This document shows, piece by piece, positions 33,401 through 48,400 of a DNA stretch of 64,000 nt. Below the pieces are notes generated by a model. It had not been told where the DNA came from and ran no database searches. It saw nothing but the letters and a program-made list of their open reading frames with translations. Position 1 is the first letter of the stretch, and each line of letters opens with the position of its first letter. This stretch comes from Mimachlamys varia. Lineage: Eukaryota > Mollusca > Bivalvia > Pectinida > Pectinidae. The stretch is from assembly GCA_947623455.1 (NCBI GenBank), contig OX392534.1, positions 5,466,001 through 5,530,000 of the forward strand. Direction: 5' to 3'. The position numbers and the translations under genes were made by a program.

Positions 33401-36400
33401 GTAAGTCCAATGCATGCTGCATTAAAGGACTACCAAGTTTGTTCAAATGAATTACCATGATTTACTTTCAAGGTCACAGGGATCAAAAAGTGTTAAAATT
33501 TTCAAGTAACTTCTTTCCAATAACTTAAAGTCTTAGGGTACTGATATTTGACCTGTAGCATGCTGGGATCAAGGGCTACCAAGTTTGTTGAAATAAATGA
33601 CTTTGGCCTGTTTCAAGGTCACATTGGTCAAAAGTCTGAAAATTCTCTAATAACTTTTCTGTAGCCAAAAGGTCCTGATAACTGATATTAGGCTTGTAGC
33701 ATGCTGGGATAAGGAGCTACCAAGGTTTGGTAGGTCACCTGATCTGAAGGGTCAAGACAACCAAAAGCAATCATGCTTTGTCTGTCCTCTTGCGCTGTTC
33801 GTTAAAAATTTCTTCAATGACTTCTTTCTCAATAACCGAAAGACCTAGGATGCTGATTTTATTCATGTAATATGTAGGGATGAAAGGCTACCAAGTTTGT
33901 TTTAAATAAGTAACCTACTTTCAAGGTCAAAAGGATCAAATGTCGTAAAATTATCAAGCAACCTTGTTTCAATAACCAAAAGGCACAGGGTGCTGAAATT
34001 ATGCATGTTGCATGCTTGGATGAAGTTTGTTCAAATGAATGACTTTAACTCACTTTCAAGGTCACAGGGGTCAAATGTGTTTTCTTTCAAACAACTTCTT
34101 TTCAATAAACAAAATGCCCAGGATACTGTTGATTGGCTGGAAGTCTGCTGGGATGAAAGTTACCAAGATTGTTCAAAGGAATGATTTTGACATATTTTAC
34201 ATGTCACAGGGGTCAAATGACTGCAAATCTTGAAGTAGCTTCTCCTTAATAACCTAAAGGTCACAGGGGTCAGATGTGGTAAAAATCAAGCAACTTATTC
34301 TCAATAAAAGAAAGGCAGGGTTAATGATATTTGTCAGTAGCGTGCTAGGATGATACTACCAAGTTTGTTCAAATGAGTGACTTTGACACGATATTAAGGT
34401 CTCAAAGGTCCACTATTATTAAATCTTCAAACACACTTTCAACGTCACAGAAGTTAAATGTCTTGAAAAAATTGTATATTTCTTTTTAATAACCTGAAGG
34501 CCCTGAGTGCTGATATTTTGCCTGTAGTATGCATTTAAATAAATATCTTGATCCGTTTTCAATGTCACAAAGGTGAAATGTATTAAAATCTGCAAATAGC
34601 TTCTTCTCAGTAATAAACCAAAATGCCCAGGTTATTGATATTAGGCATTTTTCATACTAGAATGAACAGCTGACACTGATATCATTTTACCAGTACAATT
34701 GTATCTGTAATGTACCTGTAAGGCCATACCAATTTGATTTATTGTTCGTCGGATTTACCGCTCCTGTTTTGGAAAAATAAAATAAAAGTAAAAGTTAAAT
34801 ATTACTGCTCCAATTTTAGCGTCAATGAAAAATGACGAACCCAATATATTTTACAATGGTTCAAAATTTAGAAAGCGATATTCCGAAGCATTGAATGTTT
34901 AAAACGAAGGTAAAAATGGTATTTCAAGCGGTTTTTTGCAACAACACGAGGGAAATGCGTGTCAAGGCTTTTTCACTTTTTAAGAAACTGGGAAAGTGTT
35001 AAAATGGCTTTCTTATCGTGTTGATCACTACATAAACCGGTCGCCATATTGTATTCCAAAATACCGCATAGATGGTTTATTGTTCCAAGATCTCTGTATA
35101 AAATAAACAAATTACGGACCCCAAGCGGTCTCACTAAAAAGCGACTTCAAGCGTCAGCAGAAAATATCTTTAAAAATCATGAATTAAGTGAGCAACACCA
35201 AAAGATATTTTGTTAATTCAAATGGACGAGTATAATAACACCTCTGTATTAAATTTCAAATCAGTATTTTTCTCAAGCAATCGACCCAATTTGAAAGACA
35301 TCATTGTCATTTCAGCAGTCTTATTTTACAGAATAGGCCTACTGTTGATAGTTAAAAAACGTGTTTGTTATTATTATTTTGAAATATTTATGTAGGTACA
35401 ATGTAATACCATGCGAACTCTCTTCGAGATGCCGTAGTTACCTAGTCACCAGTAGTCAAAACATTAAAATCCTGAATGGATTATATTAACACTGGGTTCA
35501 TGATGCTTATTCAACCACGAGATAAACAATAATGAACTTATTCATATAAGGGACATCAGTTTATAAACTGATATCAATCTTTATGATTTGTTATTTAGTA
35601 CACAAATAATGCTTGTGGCTTTGGTTCAATCTTTAAACTTGAATGAATGACCTTGGGTCTTCTATTAGAAGGTAATTTAAGAAAGTTTTTCTCTCAAATG
35701 CTATTTTATTGCACAGCTTCATACAAGTGAGTTTGTACCATGGAAATGATTAAATAAAACGCTTCAACAGTTTAAATACGTGTACTATTTGGTGATACAT
35801 TATATTAATAGTCAAACACGTATTCTGACATGTATTTAGTCTTTTGAAAACTACCGTTCGAAATTTTAAGGAATTCAAAATTTTTGTAAAATCAAAACAA
35901 TTTCGCCCGCTCGCTCCAATTTTGAAATCTCATTTTCCGACGAACAATAGATCGAATTGGTATGGCCTAATGTATCTGTATTGTACCTATAATGTACCTG
36001 TAACCCACCTGTAATGTACCTGTAATGTATCTGTATTGTATATAATGTAACTGTAACATACACGTAATGTACCTGTAATGTACCTGTAATGTATCTGTAA
36101 TGTACCTGTAACATGTAATGTAATGTATATTTAACATACATGTAATGTACCTGTAACCCACCTGTAATGTACCTATAATATACCTGTAACATACATGTAA
36201 TATACCTGTTACATGTAATGTAATGTATATTTAACATGTAATGTAATGTATATTTAACATACATGTAATGTACCTGTTACATACATGTAATGTAACTGTA
36301 ACATACATGTAATGTACCTGTAACCCACCTGTAATGAATCTGTAATGTACCTATAATATACCTGTAACATACATGTAATGTACCTGTAACATGTAATGTA

Positions 36401-39400
36401 ATGTATATTTAACATACATGTAATGTACCTGTAACATGTAATGTAATGTATATTTAACATACATGTAATGTACCTGTAACATACATGTAATGTACCTGTA
36501 ACCCACATGTAATGAATCTGTAATGTACCTATAATGTACCTGTAACATACATGTAATGTACCTGTAACATGTAATGTAATGTATATTTAACATACATGTA
36601 ATGTACCTGTAACATGTAATGTAATGTATATTTAACATGTAATGTAATGTATATTTAACATACATGTAACATATAATGTAATGTATATTTAACATACATG
36701 TAATGTACCTGTAACATACATGTAATGTACCTGTAACCCATCTGTAATGTACCTTTAATGTACCTTTAACATACATGTAATGTACCTGTAACATGTAATG
36801 TAATGTATCTGTAATGTACCTATAATGTACCTGTAACATACATGTAATGTATCTGTAACATGTAATGTAATGTATCTGTAATGTACCTATAATGTACCTG
36901 TAACATACATGTAATGTACCTGTAACATGTAATGTAATGTATCTGTAATGTACCTATAATGTACCTGTAACATACATGTAATGTATCTGTAACGTGTAAT
37001 GTAATGTATCTGTAATCTACCTATAATGTATCTGTATTGTACTTATAATGTAACTGTAACATACCTGTAATGTAACTGTAACATACATGTAATGTACCTG
37101 TAACATACATGTAATGTACCTGTAACCCACCTGTAATGAATCTGTAATGTACCTATAATGTACCTGTAATATACATGTAATGTACCTGTAATATACCTGT
37201 TATGTACCTGTAACCCATCTATAATGTACCTGTAATATACCTGTTATGTACCTGTAACCCACCTGTAATGTACCTGTAACCCACCTGTAATGTACCTGTA
37301 TCCCACCTGTAATGTACCTGTAACCCACCTGTAATGTACTTGTAACATACCTGTTATGCACCTGTAACCCACCTTTAATGTACATGTAATGTACCTGTAA
37401 CCCACCTTTAATGTACTGTAACATACCTGTAACCCACCTGTAATGTACCTGTAAGGTACCTGTAACCCACCTGTTATGTACCTGTAACCCACCTGTAATG
37501 TACCTGTAACATACCTGTAATCCACCTGTTATGTACCTGTAACCCACCTGTAATGTACCTGTAAGCCACCTGTTATGTACCTGTAAGCCACCTGCTATGT
37601 ACCTGTAACCCACCTGTAATGTACCTGTAATGTACCTGTAACCTACCTGTAATGAACCTGTAACATACCTGTAACCCACCTTTAATGTATGGTAACATAC
37701 CTGTAACCCACCTGTAATGTACCTGTAACCCACCTGTAATGTACCTGTAACCCACTTGTAATGTACCTGTAACTCACCTGTAATGTACCTGTAACCCACC
37801 TGTAATGTACCTGTAACCCACCTGTAATGTACCTTTAACATACTTGTAACCCACCTGTATAGTACTGTATCTACACATTGGTTTGTTTGTGATAAATTCC
37901 TGTTTTACTTCTATAGGACATAACAGCAGGCATTGGCTGCTCAACGGATTAAGTAAGTATGATTGTATCACTGTCAGACCAGGGGCCTGTTGCTCAAAGG
38001 TCTATTATATAAAATCTCCATTCTCTTCTTCATTATCCAATAGGATAAATAACACAAATACAAAAACTGTATTTCCCAGCGACATAGGTACTGACTGATC
38101 ATATGCCAAATATATATCAAAATTTATTAACCATTCCTGTTTCTCTATATATACGACAACGCTTTTTTATTTTTTTTTTTCCCCAAACATTTTAATGCCC
38201 CATAACATTTCATGAATACTGCCAGGGTTGGGGCAAACAACCTTTGCTTACATGCACGTATTATGACCAGTATGCTTTCCACCCTTTTTTCCTGAAAGTT
38301 ATAGCCAGACTGATAGTTAAATACAATTGTATATAAGAAGCTAATACATGTAAAAGCTAAAAAAAACCTGTTCAGTGTTAATTTTGCCATCTAAACCTTA
38401 TTACTATGTACAAGTATATGCTATCAAGATAGATTCGCCTTCATTTCTGAAAATGTGACTATAAAAATGATGAAAATTGTATCTATACATACAATGTAAT
38501 TCACCACCAGATCACATTCTAATTCATAACACCCAATGAAAATACACAACATTAAAGTAAATTTAGACTATTCAATGCATTGTACAATCATTTCTGTCTG
38601 TTATTCTCACTTGTCAAACTATACCGAATTTTTTTTATTAAACTAAAATCATTAGTATTGAAAAAAATTCTCCTGGTCATTATATTACAGACTACCTCTA
38701 CCCAGCGGTGATAATCAGAACAGGTCTTACTGTACAATGCATTAAATTTTCTTACCTCATCAGTAGAATGTCTGTTAAATCCCACACAATTATCCAATAT
38801 CACTGAATCACCTCTTTGTTACAACACTCAGAAAGACATTAATATCATACACAAATCAGGACCCACTGTGTCTACTTTCTGTTGAATATGTCGTCCACAT
38901 TGTCATATAGGTCAACTGGCTTCCTCACATTATCATAAACTGCAAAGACTTGTCCATTGAAAACCACACATTTTCAATGCGACTGTCACTCTTTAGTCTG
39001 TTGATTAGTCCAGCATTATCTCTTGTCACATCATCCACCAACTTCATTGTCCCCCGTAACTCCTTATGTCTGATCACATGGTTCCTGACACCTTTCCGTA
39101 CAAACTTCACCACTAGTGGCCGTGCTCTCGTAGTGTCCCTCCCAGGAATCCTATGAATTCTTTCTTTAAAATCTCCACCTCACTCTGTCATTCTGTATTC
39201 TGTTTCTTTAGTTCCTCTATTTCCTTCTGTTTATCCTGAAGGGATTCCTGTAGCCGGTGGTTGTGAACATTTAGATGTCCATCTCTTGCCTCATCTTTGC
39301 TGTCCGCTCAGAAATCTTTCTCTCAACTTCCTTTTCTAGGTGTTTCCTCATTTCATCAACAATCTTGCTTACTATCTTCTCTAACTCTGCTGATTTTACA

Positions 39401-42400
39401 AGTCCACATGACAGTGTAGTTAAATCCTCCTTTGTTGCCACATTTCCCAGCTGTACCTTGATCTTAGCAATATCATCCCTAAGATCCTCATCTATGGCAA
39501 CACTCTGCCTGGTTGCAGAGGCTGGTCCTCTGCTTCTGTTAGGAGCACTAGCCATGTTTACACTATAATAGTTGGTACAGGTAAGTATAACCAGTCCAAC
39601 AACGCTATACCATTCTAACCTGGTCCCTATCAATACATTTACAAGTGAGCACAACACTCGATATATACGCTTTTACATGAACTGACCTGGCACTGTAAAC
39701 AACTTTTAACATATCCATAACACACGTGTGTGCTTCCTCCACCCGTCTCTCTGGAATGCGCAAAACTCCTAATAAAGTGTTAATATCTACATCAAGAAAA
39801 GTCACAAATTGTACAGGATCCCACATAGACTTGTCTGCTTTGGGCACAAAACCTGAATCTATAATGTCACTTTTAACTTTTGCACTCTGTTCTGCTAACT
39901 TCAATTTGTCTGCGTTATGACACAATCCGTCATCCAAATACATTAATATCTGTAAACCCTCGCCCCTCCACTTTTTAATGAGCGGTCTAGTGACTTTAGT
40001 AAAAATATACGGAGCTGTAGACAGACCAAACGATAACACTAAAACTTAAAATATACTTTATTGGAACCAAAATTCCACAAAAACCCAAGAAATTTGGTTT
40101 GGGATGGATACTGTAAAAGTACATATTTTCGCGGTAATCTTATTTTAGCGCATTTCGCGTTGAAAGTTTTGCGCTAAAATATGATTACGCTAATTGGAGT
40201 TTTAATATACTGCTTATATAGTTATTTTCACTGATGCGCGAATTTATCATTGCGCTAATATGACAAACACTAAAAAATGCGCTAAAATTTGATTGCGCCA
40301 AATTAAGTACGTTTACAGTATACAATGTGAATCTGTGATGATACGCCGAATGTACATAACATTTTATTAACCTTCCCTGTTTCTCTATACAACAACTATG
40401 TACGTAAATCGTCATATTTCACAGATTATTTCTATCAATGTTCATAGGCCTCCTTTAAATCCAGTATTGTTTACCACTAATCTGAACCAATACTGTCAAT
40501 GGGGGTGTCTAATATGGAGATTTCTCACATCTTTCTATTAATTTTCGCTTTTTTAAATCGAAAATAGAAATAGATAATGGAGTGGGTGAGTTCCAATCTT
40601 GTCTGTTACAGTTAGTGGGGCTGTTGGAGTACTCATTGCCAGGATGAGTAATTTCAGAAAATGCCATGTTAGGACCTTGGAGCAATTTCCGGATGGCAGA
40701 CTTGCCAAGATTTTTAGCCATAACAGGTAAAAACCGCTGAAGAAGAAAGTATAACCTATCAGTATATGTATTTATAAAATCATTAGCCTGTTGCATTACC
40801 TTTCATTAAAGTCTAGCCAATATTATCACCCCACAACCAATACTATGGCAAAGGTACTTCCCTGGGCAAAGATAAACTAGGGAAGATGGGGAGAGGGAAT
40901 CAGCTAGCTAATTACTTCCCTGAGCAAAGATAAAATAGGGAAGATGGGGAGAGGGAATCAGCTAGCTAATTACTTCCCTGAGCAAAGATAAACTAGGGAA
41001 GATGGGGAGAGGGAATCAGCTAGCTAATTACTTCCCTGAGCAAAGATAAACTAGGGAAGATGGGGAGAGGGAATCAGCTAGCTAATTACTTCCCTGAGCA
41101 AAGATAAACTAGGGAAGATGGGGAGAGGGAATCAGCTAGCTAATAACTTCCCTGAGCAAAGATAAACTTGGGAAGATGGGGGAGGGAGTCAGCTAGCTAA
41201 TTACTTCTCTGAGCAAAGATAAACTAGTGAAGATGGGGAGAGGGAATCAGCTAGCTAATAACTTCTTTGAGCAAAGATAAACTAGGGAAGATGGGGAGAG
41301 GGAATCAGCTAGCTAATACTTCCCTGAGCAAAGATAAACTAGGGAAGATGGGGGAGGGAATCAGCTAGCTAATAACTTCTTTGAGCAAAGATAAACTAGG
41401 GAAGATGGGGTGAGGGAATCAGCTAGCTAATAACTTCTTTGAGCAAAGATAAACTAGTGAAGATGGGGAGAGGGAATCAGCTAGCTAATTACTTCCCTGA
41501 GCAAAGATAAACTAGGGAAGATGGGGTGAGGGAATCAGCTAGCTAATTACTTCCCTGAGCAAAGATAAAATAGGGAAGATTGGGGAGGGAGTCAGCTAGC
41601 TAATTACTTCCCTGAGCAAAGATAAACTAGGGAAGATGGGGTGAGGGAATCAGCTAGCTAATTACTTCTCTGAGCAAAGATAAACTAGGTAAGATGGGGA
41701 GAGGGAGTCAGCTAGCTAATTACTTCTCTGAGCAAAGATAAACTAGGGAAGATGGGGGAGGGAATCAGCTAGCTAATAACTTCTTTGAGCAAAGATAAAC
41801 TAGGTAAGATGGGGAGAGGGAGTCAGCTAGCTAATTACTTCCCTGAGCAAAGATAAACTAGGGAAGATGGGGGAGGGAGTCAGCTAGCTAATTACTTCTT
41901 TGAGCAAAGATAAACTAGGGAAGATGGGGAGAGGGAGTCAGCTAGCTAATAACTTCTCTGAGCAAAGATAAACTAGGGAAGATGGGGAGAGGGAATCAGC
42001 TAGCTAATTACTTCTGAGCAAAGATAAACTTGGGAAGATGGGGGAGGGAGTCAGCTAGCTAATTACTTTTCTGAGCAAAGATAAACTAGGGAAGATGGGG
42101 AGAGGGAATCAGCTAGCTAATTACTTCTCTGAGCAAAGATAAACTAGGGAAGATGGGGGAGGGAATCAGCTAGCTAATAACTTCTTTGAGCAAAGATAAA
42201 CTAGGGAAGATGGGGTGAGGGAATCAGCTAGCTAATTACTTCCCTGAGCAAAGATAAACTAGTGAAGATGGGGAGAGGGAATCAGCTAGCTAATTACTTC
42301 CCTGAGCAAAGATAAACTAGGGAAGATGGGGTGAGGGAATCATCTAGCTAATTACTTCCCTGAGCAAAGATAAACTAGTGAAGATGGGGAGAGGGAATCA

Positions 42401-45400
42401 GCTAGCTAATTACTTCCCTGAGCAAAGATAAACTAGGGAAGATGGGGAGAGGAAATCGGCTAGCTAATAACTTCTTTGAGCAAAGATAAACTAGGTAAGA
42501 TGGGGAGAGGGAGTCAGCTAGCTAATTACTTCCCTGAGCAAAGATAAACTAGGTAAGATGGGGAGAGGGAGTCAGCTAGCTAATTACTTCCCTGAGCAAA
42601 GATAAAATAGGGAAGATGGGGAGAGGGAATCAGCTAGCTAATTACTTCCCTGAGCAAAGATAAACTAGGGAAGATGGGGTGAGGGAATCATCTAGCTAAT
42701 TACTTCCCTGAGCAAAGATAAACTAGGGAAGATGGGGGAGGGAGTCAGCTAGCTAATTACTTCTCTGAGCAAAGATAAACTAGGGAAGATGGGGGAGGGA
42801 GTCAGCTAGCTAATAACTTCTTTGAGCAAAGATAAACTAGGGAAGATGGGGAGAGGGAGTCAGCTAGCTAATAACTTCTCTGAGCAAAGATAAACTAGGG
42901 AAGATGGGGAGAGGGAATCAGCTAGCTAATTACTTCTGAGCAAAGATAAACTTGGGAAGATGGGGGAGGGAGTCAGCTAGCTAATTACTTTTCTGAGCAA
43001 AGATAAACTAGGGAAGATGGGGAGAGGGAATCAGCTAGCTAATTACTTCTCTGAGCAAAGATAAACTAGTGAAGATGGGGAGAGGGAATCAGCTAGCTAA
43101 TTACTTCCCTGAGCAAAGATAAACTAGTGAAGATGGGGTGAGGGAATCAGCTAGCTAATTACTTCCCTGAGCAAAGATAAACTAGGGAAGATGGGGGAGG
43201 GAGTCAGCTAGCTTATTACTTCTCTGAGCAAAGATAAACTTGGGAAGATGGGGAGAGGGAATCAGCTAGCTAATTACTTTTCTGAGCAAAGATAAACTAG
43301 GGAAGATGGGGGAGGGAGTCAGCTAGCTTATTACTTCTCTGAGCAAAGATAAACTTGGGAAGATGGGGAGAGGAAATCGGCTAGCTAATTACTTCCCTGA
43401 GCAAAGATAAACTAGGGAAGATGGGGAGAGGGAATCAGCTAGCTAATAACTTCTCTGAGCAAAGATAAACTAGGGAAGATGGGAGAGGGAATCAGCTAGC
43501 TAATAACTTCCCTGAGCAAAGATAAACTTGGGAAGATGGGGGAGGGAGTCAGCTAGCTAATTACTTCTCTGAGCAAAAATAAACTAGTGAAGATGGGGAG
43601 AGGGAATCAGCTAGCTAATAACTTCTTTGAGCAAAGATAAACTAGGGAAGATGGGGAGAGGGAATCAGCTAGCTAATTACTTCCCTGAGCAAAGATAAAC
43701 TAGGGAAGATGGGGGAGGGAATCAGCTAGCTAATAACTTCTTTGAGCAAAGATAAACTAGGGAAGATGGGGTGAGGGAATCAGCTAGCTAATTACTTCCC
43801 TGAGCAAAGATAAACTAGTGAAGATGGGGAGAGGGAATCAGCTAGCTAATTACTTCCCTGAGCAAAGATAAACTAGGGAAGATGGGGTGAGGGAATCATC
43901 TAGCTAATTACTTCCCTGAGCAAAGATAAACTAGTGAAGATGGGGAGAGCGAATCAGCTAGCTAATCACTTCCCTGAGCAAAGATAAACTAGGGAAGATG
44001 GGGAGAGGAAATCGGCTAGCTAATAACTTTTTTGAGCAAAGATAAACTAGTGAAGATGGGGAGAGGGAGTCAGCTAGCTAATTACTTCCCTGAGCAAAGA
44101 TAAACTAGTGAAGATGGGGAGAGGGAATCAGCTAGCTAATTACTTCCCTGAGCAAAGATAAACTAGGGAAGATGGGGAGAGGAAATCGGCTAGCTAATAA
44201 CTTCTTTGAGCAAAGATAAACTAGGTAAGATGGGGAGAGGGAGTCAGCTAGCTTATTACTTCTCTGAGCAAAGATAAACTAGGGAAGATGGGGGAGGGAA
44301 TCAGCTAGCTTATAACTTCTTTGAGCAAAGATAAACTAGGTAAGATGGGGAGAGGGAGTCAGCTAGCTAATTACTTCCCTGAGCAAAGATAAACTAGGGA
44401 AGATGGGGGAGGGAGTCAGCTAGCTAATTACTTCTTTGAGCAAAGATAAACTAGGGAAGATGGGGAGAGGGAGTCAGCTAGCTAATAACTTCTCTGAGCA
44501 AAGATAAACTAGTGAAGATGGGGAGAGGGAATCAGCTAGCTAATTACTTCCCTGAGCAAAGATAAACTAGTGAAGATGGGGAGAGGGAATCAGCTAGCTA
44601 ATAACTTCTCTGAGCAAAGATAAACTAGGGAAGATGGGGAGAGGGAATCAGCTAGCTTATAACTTCTCTGAGCAAAGATAAACTAGGGAAGATGGGGAGA
44701 GGGAATCAGCTAGCTTATAACTTCTCTGAGCAAAGATAAACAAGGGAAGATGGGGAGAGGGAATCAGCTAGCTAATTACTTCCCTGAGCAAAGATAAAAT
44801 AGGGAAGATGGGGAGAGGGAATCAGCTAGCTAATTACTTCCCTGAGCAAAGATAAACTAGGGAAGATGGGGTGAGGGAATCATCTAGCTAATTACTTCCC
44901 TGAGCAAAGATAAACTAGTGAAGATGGGGAGAGGGAATCAGCTAGCTAATTACTTCTCTGAGCAAAGATTTACTAGGGAAGATGGGGGAGGGAGTCAGCT
45001 AGCTAATTACTTCTCTGAGCAAAGATAAACTAGGGAAGATGGGGGAGGGAATCAGCTAGCTAATTACTTCTCTGAGCAAAGATAAACTTGGGAAGATGGG
45101 GAGAGGGAATCAGCTAGCTAATTACTTCCCTGAGCAAAGATAAACTAGGGAAGATGGGGAGAGGGAATCAGCTAGCTATTTACTTCTCTGAGCAAAGATA
45201 AACTAGTGAAGATGGGGTGAGGGAATCAGCTAGCTAATTACTTCCCTGAGCAAAGATAAACTAGGGAAGATGGGAGAGGGAATCAGCTAGCTAATTACTT
45301 CTCTGAGCAAAGATAAACTAGGGAAGATGGGGAGAGGGAATCAGCTAGCTAATAACTTCTCTGAGCAAAGATAAACTAGGGAAGATGGGGAGAGGGAATC

Positions 45401-48400
45401 GGCAATGGTTCGTTCATCCAGTGGACAAAACAGTAAATTGATTTTTCCAAGAGGAAAGAATATTGGGTAGTTATTTTTTCCCGCGGATACTTTCAAATTG
45501 GGATTCAAATGACTTCTACACTCGTTCTTCTAGTTGTGGTTAGCTCACCTGCCTGAAAACCAGGTGTGTGTATGCCATGGTTCATCACCAGCCATCAACT
45601 TTGTACTTTAAACAGCTGCCTTTCAATAAGCCCAGTGTACTGATATTTGATTGGTAGCATGCTGCGATGAAAGGCTACCATGTTTGCTGCAATAAATGAC
45701 CTTAACTCAGTTTTAACTCAGTTGGCGCGGAGAATGTCTCCCCTTTGTCTGGAATTGACTTTTAGGTAATCTGAAGTGTCAGGATGGCCTATAGTCATTG
45801 TGCTTTGTCCATCGTCTTAATTAAGCCGTGCGCCATGCATAAACTTTTCCTTAAAACATCTTTTCAGTAAGAAAAAGGGCCAAGAGAACTGATATTTATA
45901 TAAGCATGTAGCATGCTTGGGTGAAGGGCTACAAACGTTTGTTAAAATGAATGATCTTGACCTACTTTCAAGGTCACAGGGCTCAAATGTCTAAAAAAAA
46001 TCTTCAAGAAACTTCTCAATAACTGAAAGACCCAGGGAACAGATATTGTGCCTGTAACATGCTTGGATGAAGGGCTCACTACCAAATTTGTTGAAATGAA
46101 TGGCCTTGACCTGCTTTCAAAGTCACAGGGATCAATTGTGTTAAAGATCTTTCAAACAACTGCTTCTCAGTAACCAAATGGCCCAGGGTACTGATGTTAT
46201 GCATGTAGCATACTTAGATGAAAGGCTACCAAGTCTGTTAAAATGAATGACATTGACCTACTTTCAAGGTCACAGGGCTCAAATGTCTGCAAGGTCATAG
46301 GGCTCAAATGTCTGAAAACCTTCAAGAAACTTCTCAATAACTGAAATACCCAGGGAACTGATTTTTTACATGTAGCTTGTTTGGATAAAGGGCTAGCAAG
46401 TATCTTCAAATGAATTGCCTTGACCCATGTTCAAGGTTACAGGGGTCAAATGTGTTCATATTCTTCAAGAAACTTTTAAATAACCTAAAGGCCAGGGTAC
46501 TGATATTTGGCCTGTAGCATGCTTGAATGAAGAGCACTACTAAGTTTGTTCAAATGAATGACTTTGACCCTCTTTCAAGGTCATAAGGATCAATGTCTTA
46601 AAATGTTTCAAACACTTCTCAGTAACTAAAGGTCCCATGAGAGTGCTATTTTGCTAGTAGTATGCTGAGATGAATGAATACCAAATTTGTTCATTGACCC
46701 GCTTACAAGGTTACAAGGTTCAAATACAGTAATATCTTTAAACAACTTCGCAAAATTTTATATATAGATTGTCAGATGACAGGTAAGGCTGTTGGGCCTC
46801 TTGTATAAAACTATTCACTTCGACTTCATTTTCAGAAACAAAACTGATCAAAATCAAATGCCAGGGTATGAAGCCTCTCCGCCATTCAGCCATGGATTCC
46901 AAAATGTACAGAGGGATGATGAATCTTCAGTCCCTGATAGTGATGGTATGTATGGTCTGAGATAGTGTATAAGGTCCCTGACAGTGATGGTATGTGTGGT
47001 CTGAGATAGTGTATAAGGTCCCTGACAGTGATGGTATTGTGGTCTGAAGTAGTGTATAAGGTCCCTGACAGTGATGGTATGTGTGGTCTGAGATAGTGTA
47101 TAAGGTCCCTGCCCGAGATGGTATGTGTGGTCTGAGATAGTGTATAAGGTCCCAACAGTGATGGTATGTGTGGTCTGACATAGTGTATAAGGTCCCAACA
47201 GTGATGGTATGTGTGGTCTGAGATAGTGTATAAGGTCCCTGACAGTGATGGTATGTGTGGTCTGAGATAGTGTATAAGGTCCCTGACAGTGATGGTATGT
47301 GTGGTCTGAGATAGTGTATAAGGTCCCAACAGTGATGGTATGTGTGGTCTGAGATAGTGTATAAGGTCCCTGACAGTGATGGTGTGTATGGTCTGAGATA
47401 GTGTATAAGGTGCCTGACAGTGATGGTGTGTATGGTCTGAGATAGTGTATAAGGTGCCTGACAGTGATGGTATGTGTGGTCTGAGATAATGTATAAGGTG
47501 CCTGACAGTGATGGTATGTGTGGTCTGAGATAATGTATAAGGTGCCTGACAGTGATGGTATGTGTGGTCTGAGATAGTGTATAAGGTGCCTGACAGTGAT
47601 GGTATGTGTGGTCTGAGATAATGTATAAGGTCCCTGACAGTGATGGTATGTGTGGTCTGATATAGTGTACAAGGTGCCTGACAGTGATGGTATGTGTGGC
47701 CTGAGATAGTGTATAAGGTCCCTGACAGTGATGGTATGTGTGGTCTGAGATAGTGTATAAGGTCCCTGACAGTGATGGTATGTGTGGTCTGAGATAGTGT
47801 ATAAGGTGCCTGACAGTGATGGTATGTGTGGTCTGAGATAGTGTATAAGGTCCCTGACAGTGATGGTATGTGTGGTCTGAGATAGTGTATAAGGTGCCTG
47901 ACAGTGATGGTATGTGTGGTCTGATATAGTGTACAAGGTGCCTGACAGTGATGGTATGTGTGGTCTGAGATAATGTATAAGGTCCCTGACAGTGATGGTA
48001 TGTGTAGTCTGAGATAGTGTATAAGGTGCCTGACAGTGATGGTATGTGTGGTCTGATATAGTGTACAAGGTGCCTGACAGTGATGGTATGTGTGGTCTGA
48101 GATAGTGTACAAGGTGCCTGACAGTGATGGTATGTGTGGTCTGAGATAGTGTATAAGGTGCCTGACAGTGATGGTATGTGTGGTCTGAGATAATGTATAA
48201 GGTCCCAGACAGTGATGGTATGTGTGGTCTGAGATAGTGTATAAGGTCCCTGACAGTGATGGTATGTGTGGTCTGAGATAGTGTATAAGGTCCCTGACAG
48301 TGATGGTATGTGTGGTCTGAGATAGTGTATAAGGTGCCTGACAGTGATGGTATGTGTGGTCTGAGATAGTGTATAAGGTGCCTGACAGTGATGGTATGTG

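Noticed and set aside
36351..37841. Minus-strand ORFs of 162 and 213 codons
   Set aside because: Readings of the 11/22-bp array; no start context or domain.
40509..40796. 95-codon minus-strand ORF as a gene
   Set aside because: It is the antisense shadow of exon 5 (40612-40726), which has matching splice phases and OCIA homology.
46836..46945. Direct splicing of exon 4 to exon 6
   Set aside because: Gives the wrong frame for exon 6 onwards; exon 5 at 40612-40726 resolves it with the exact phases needed.
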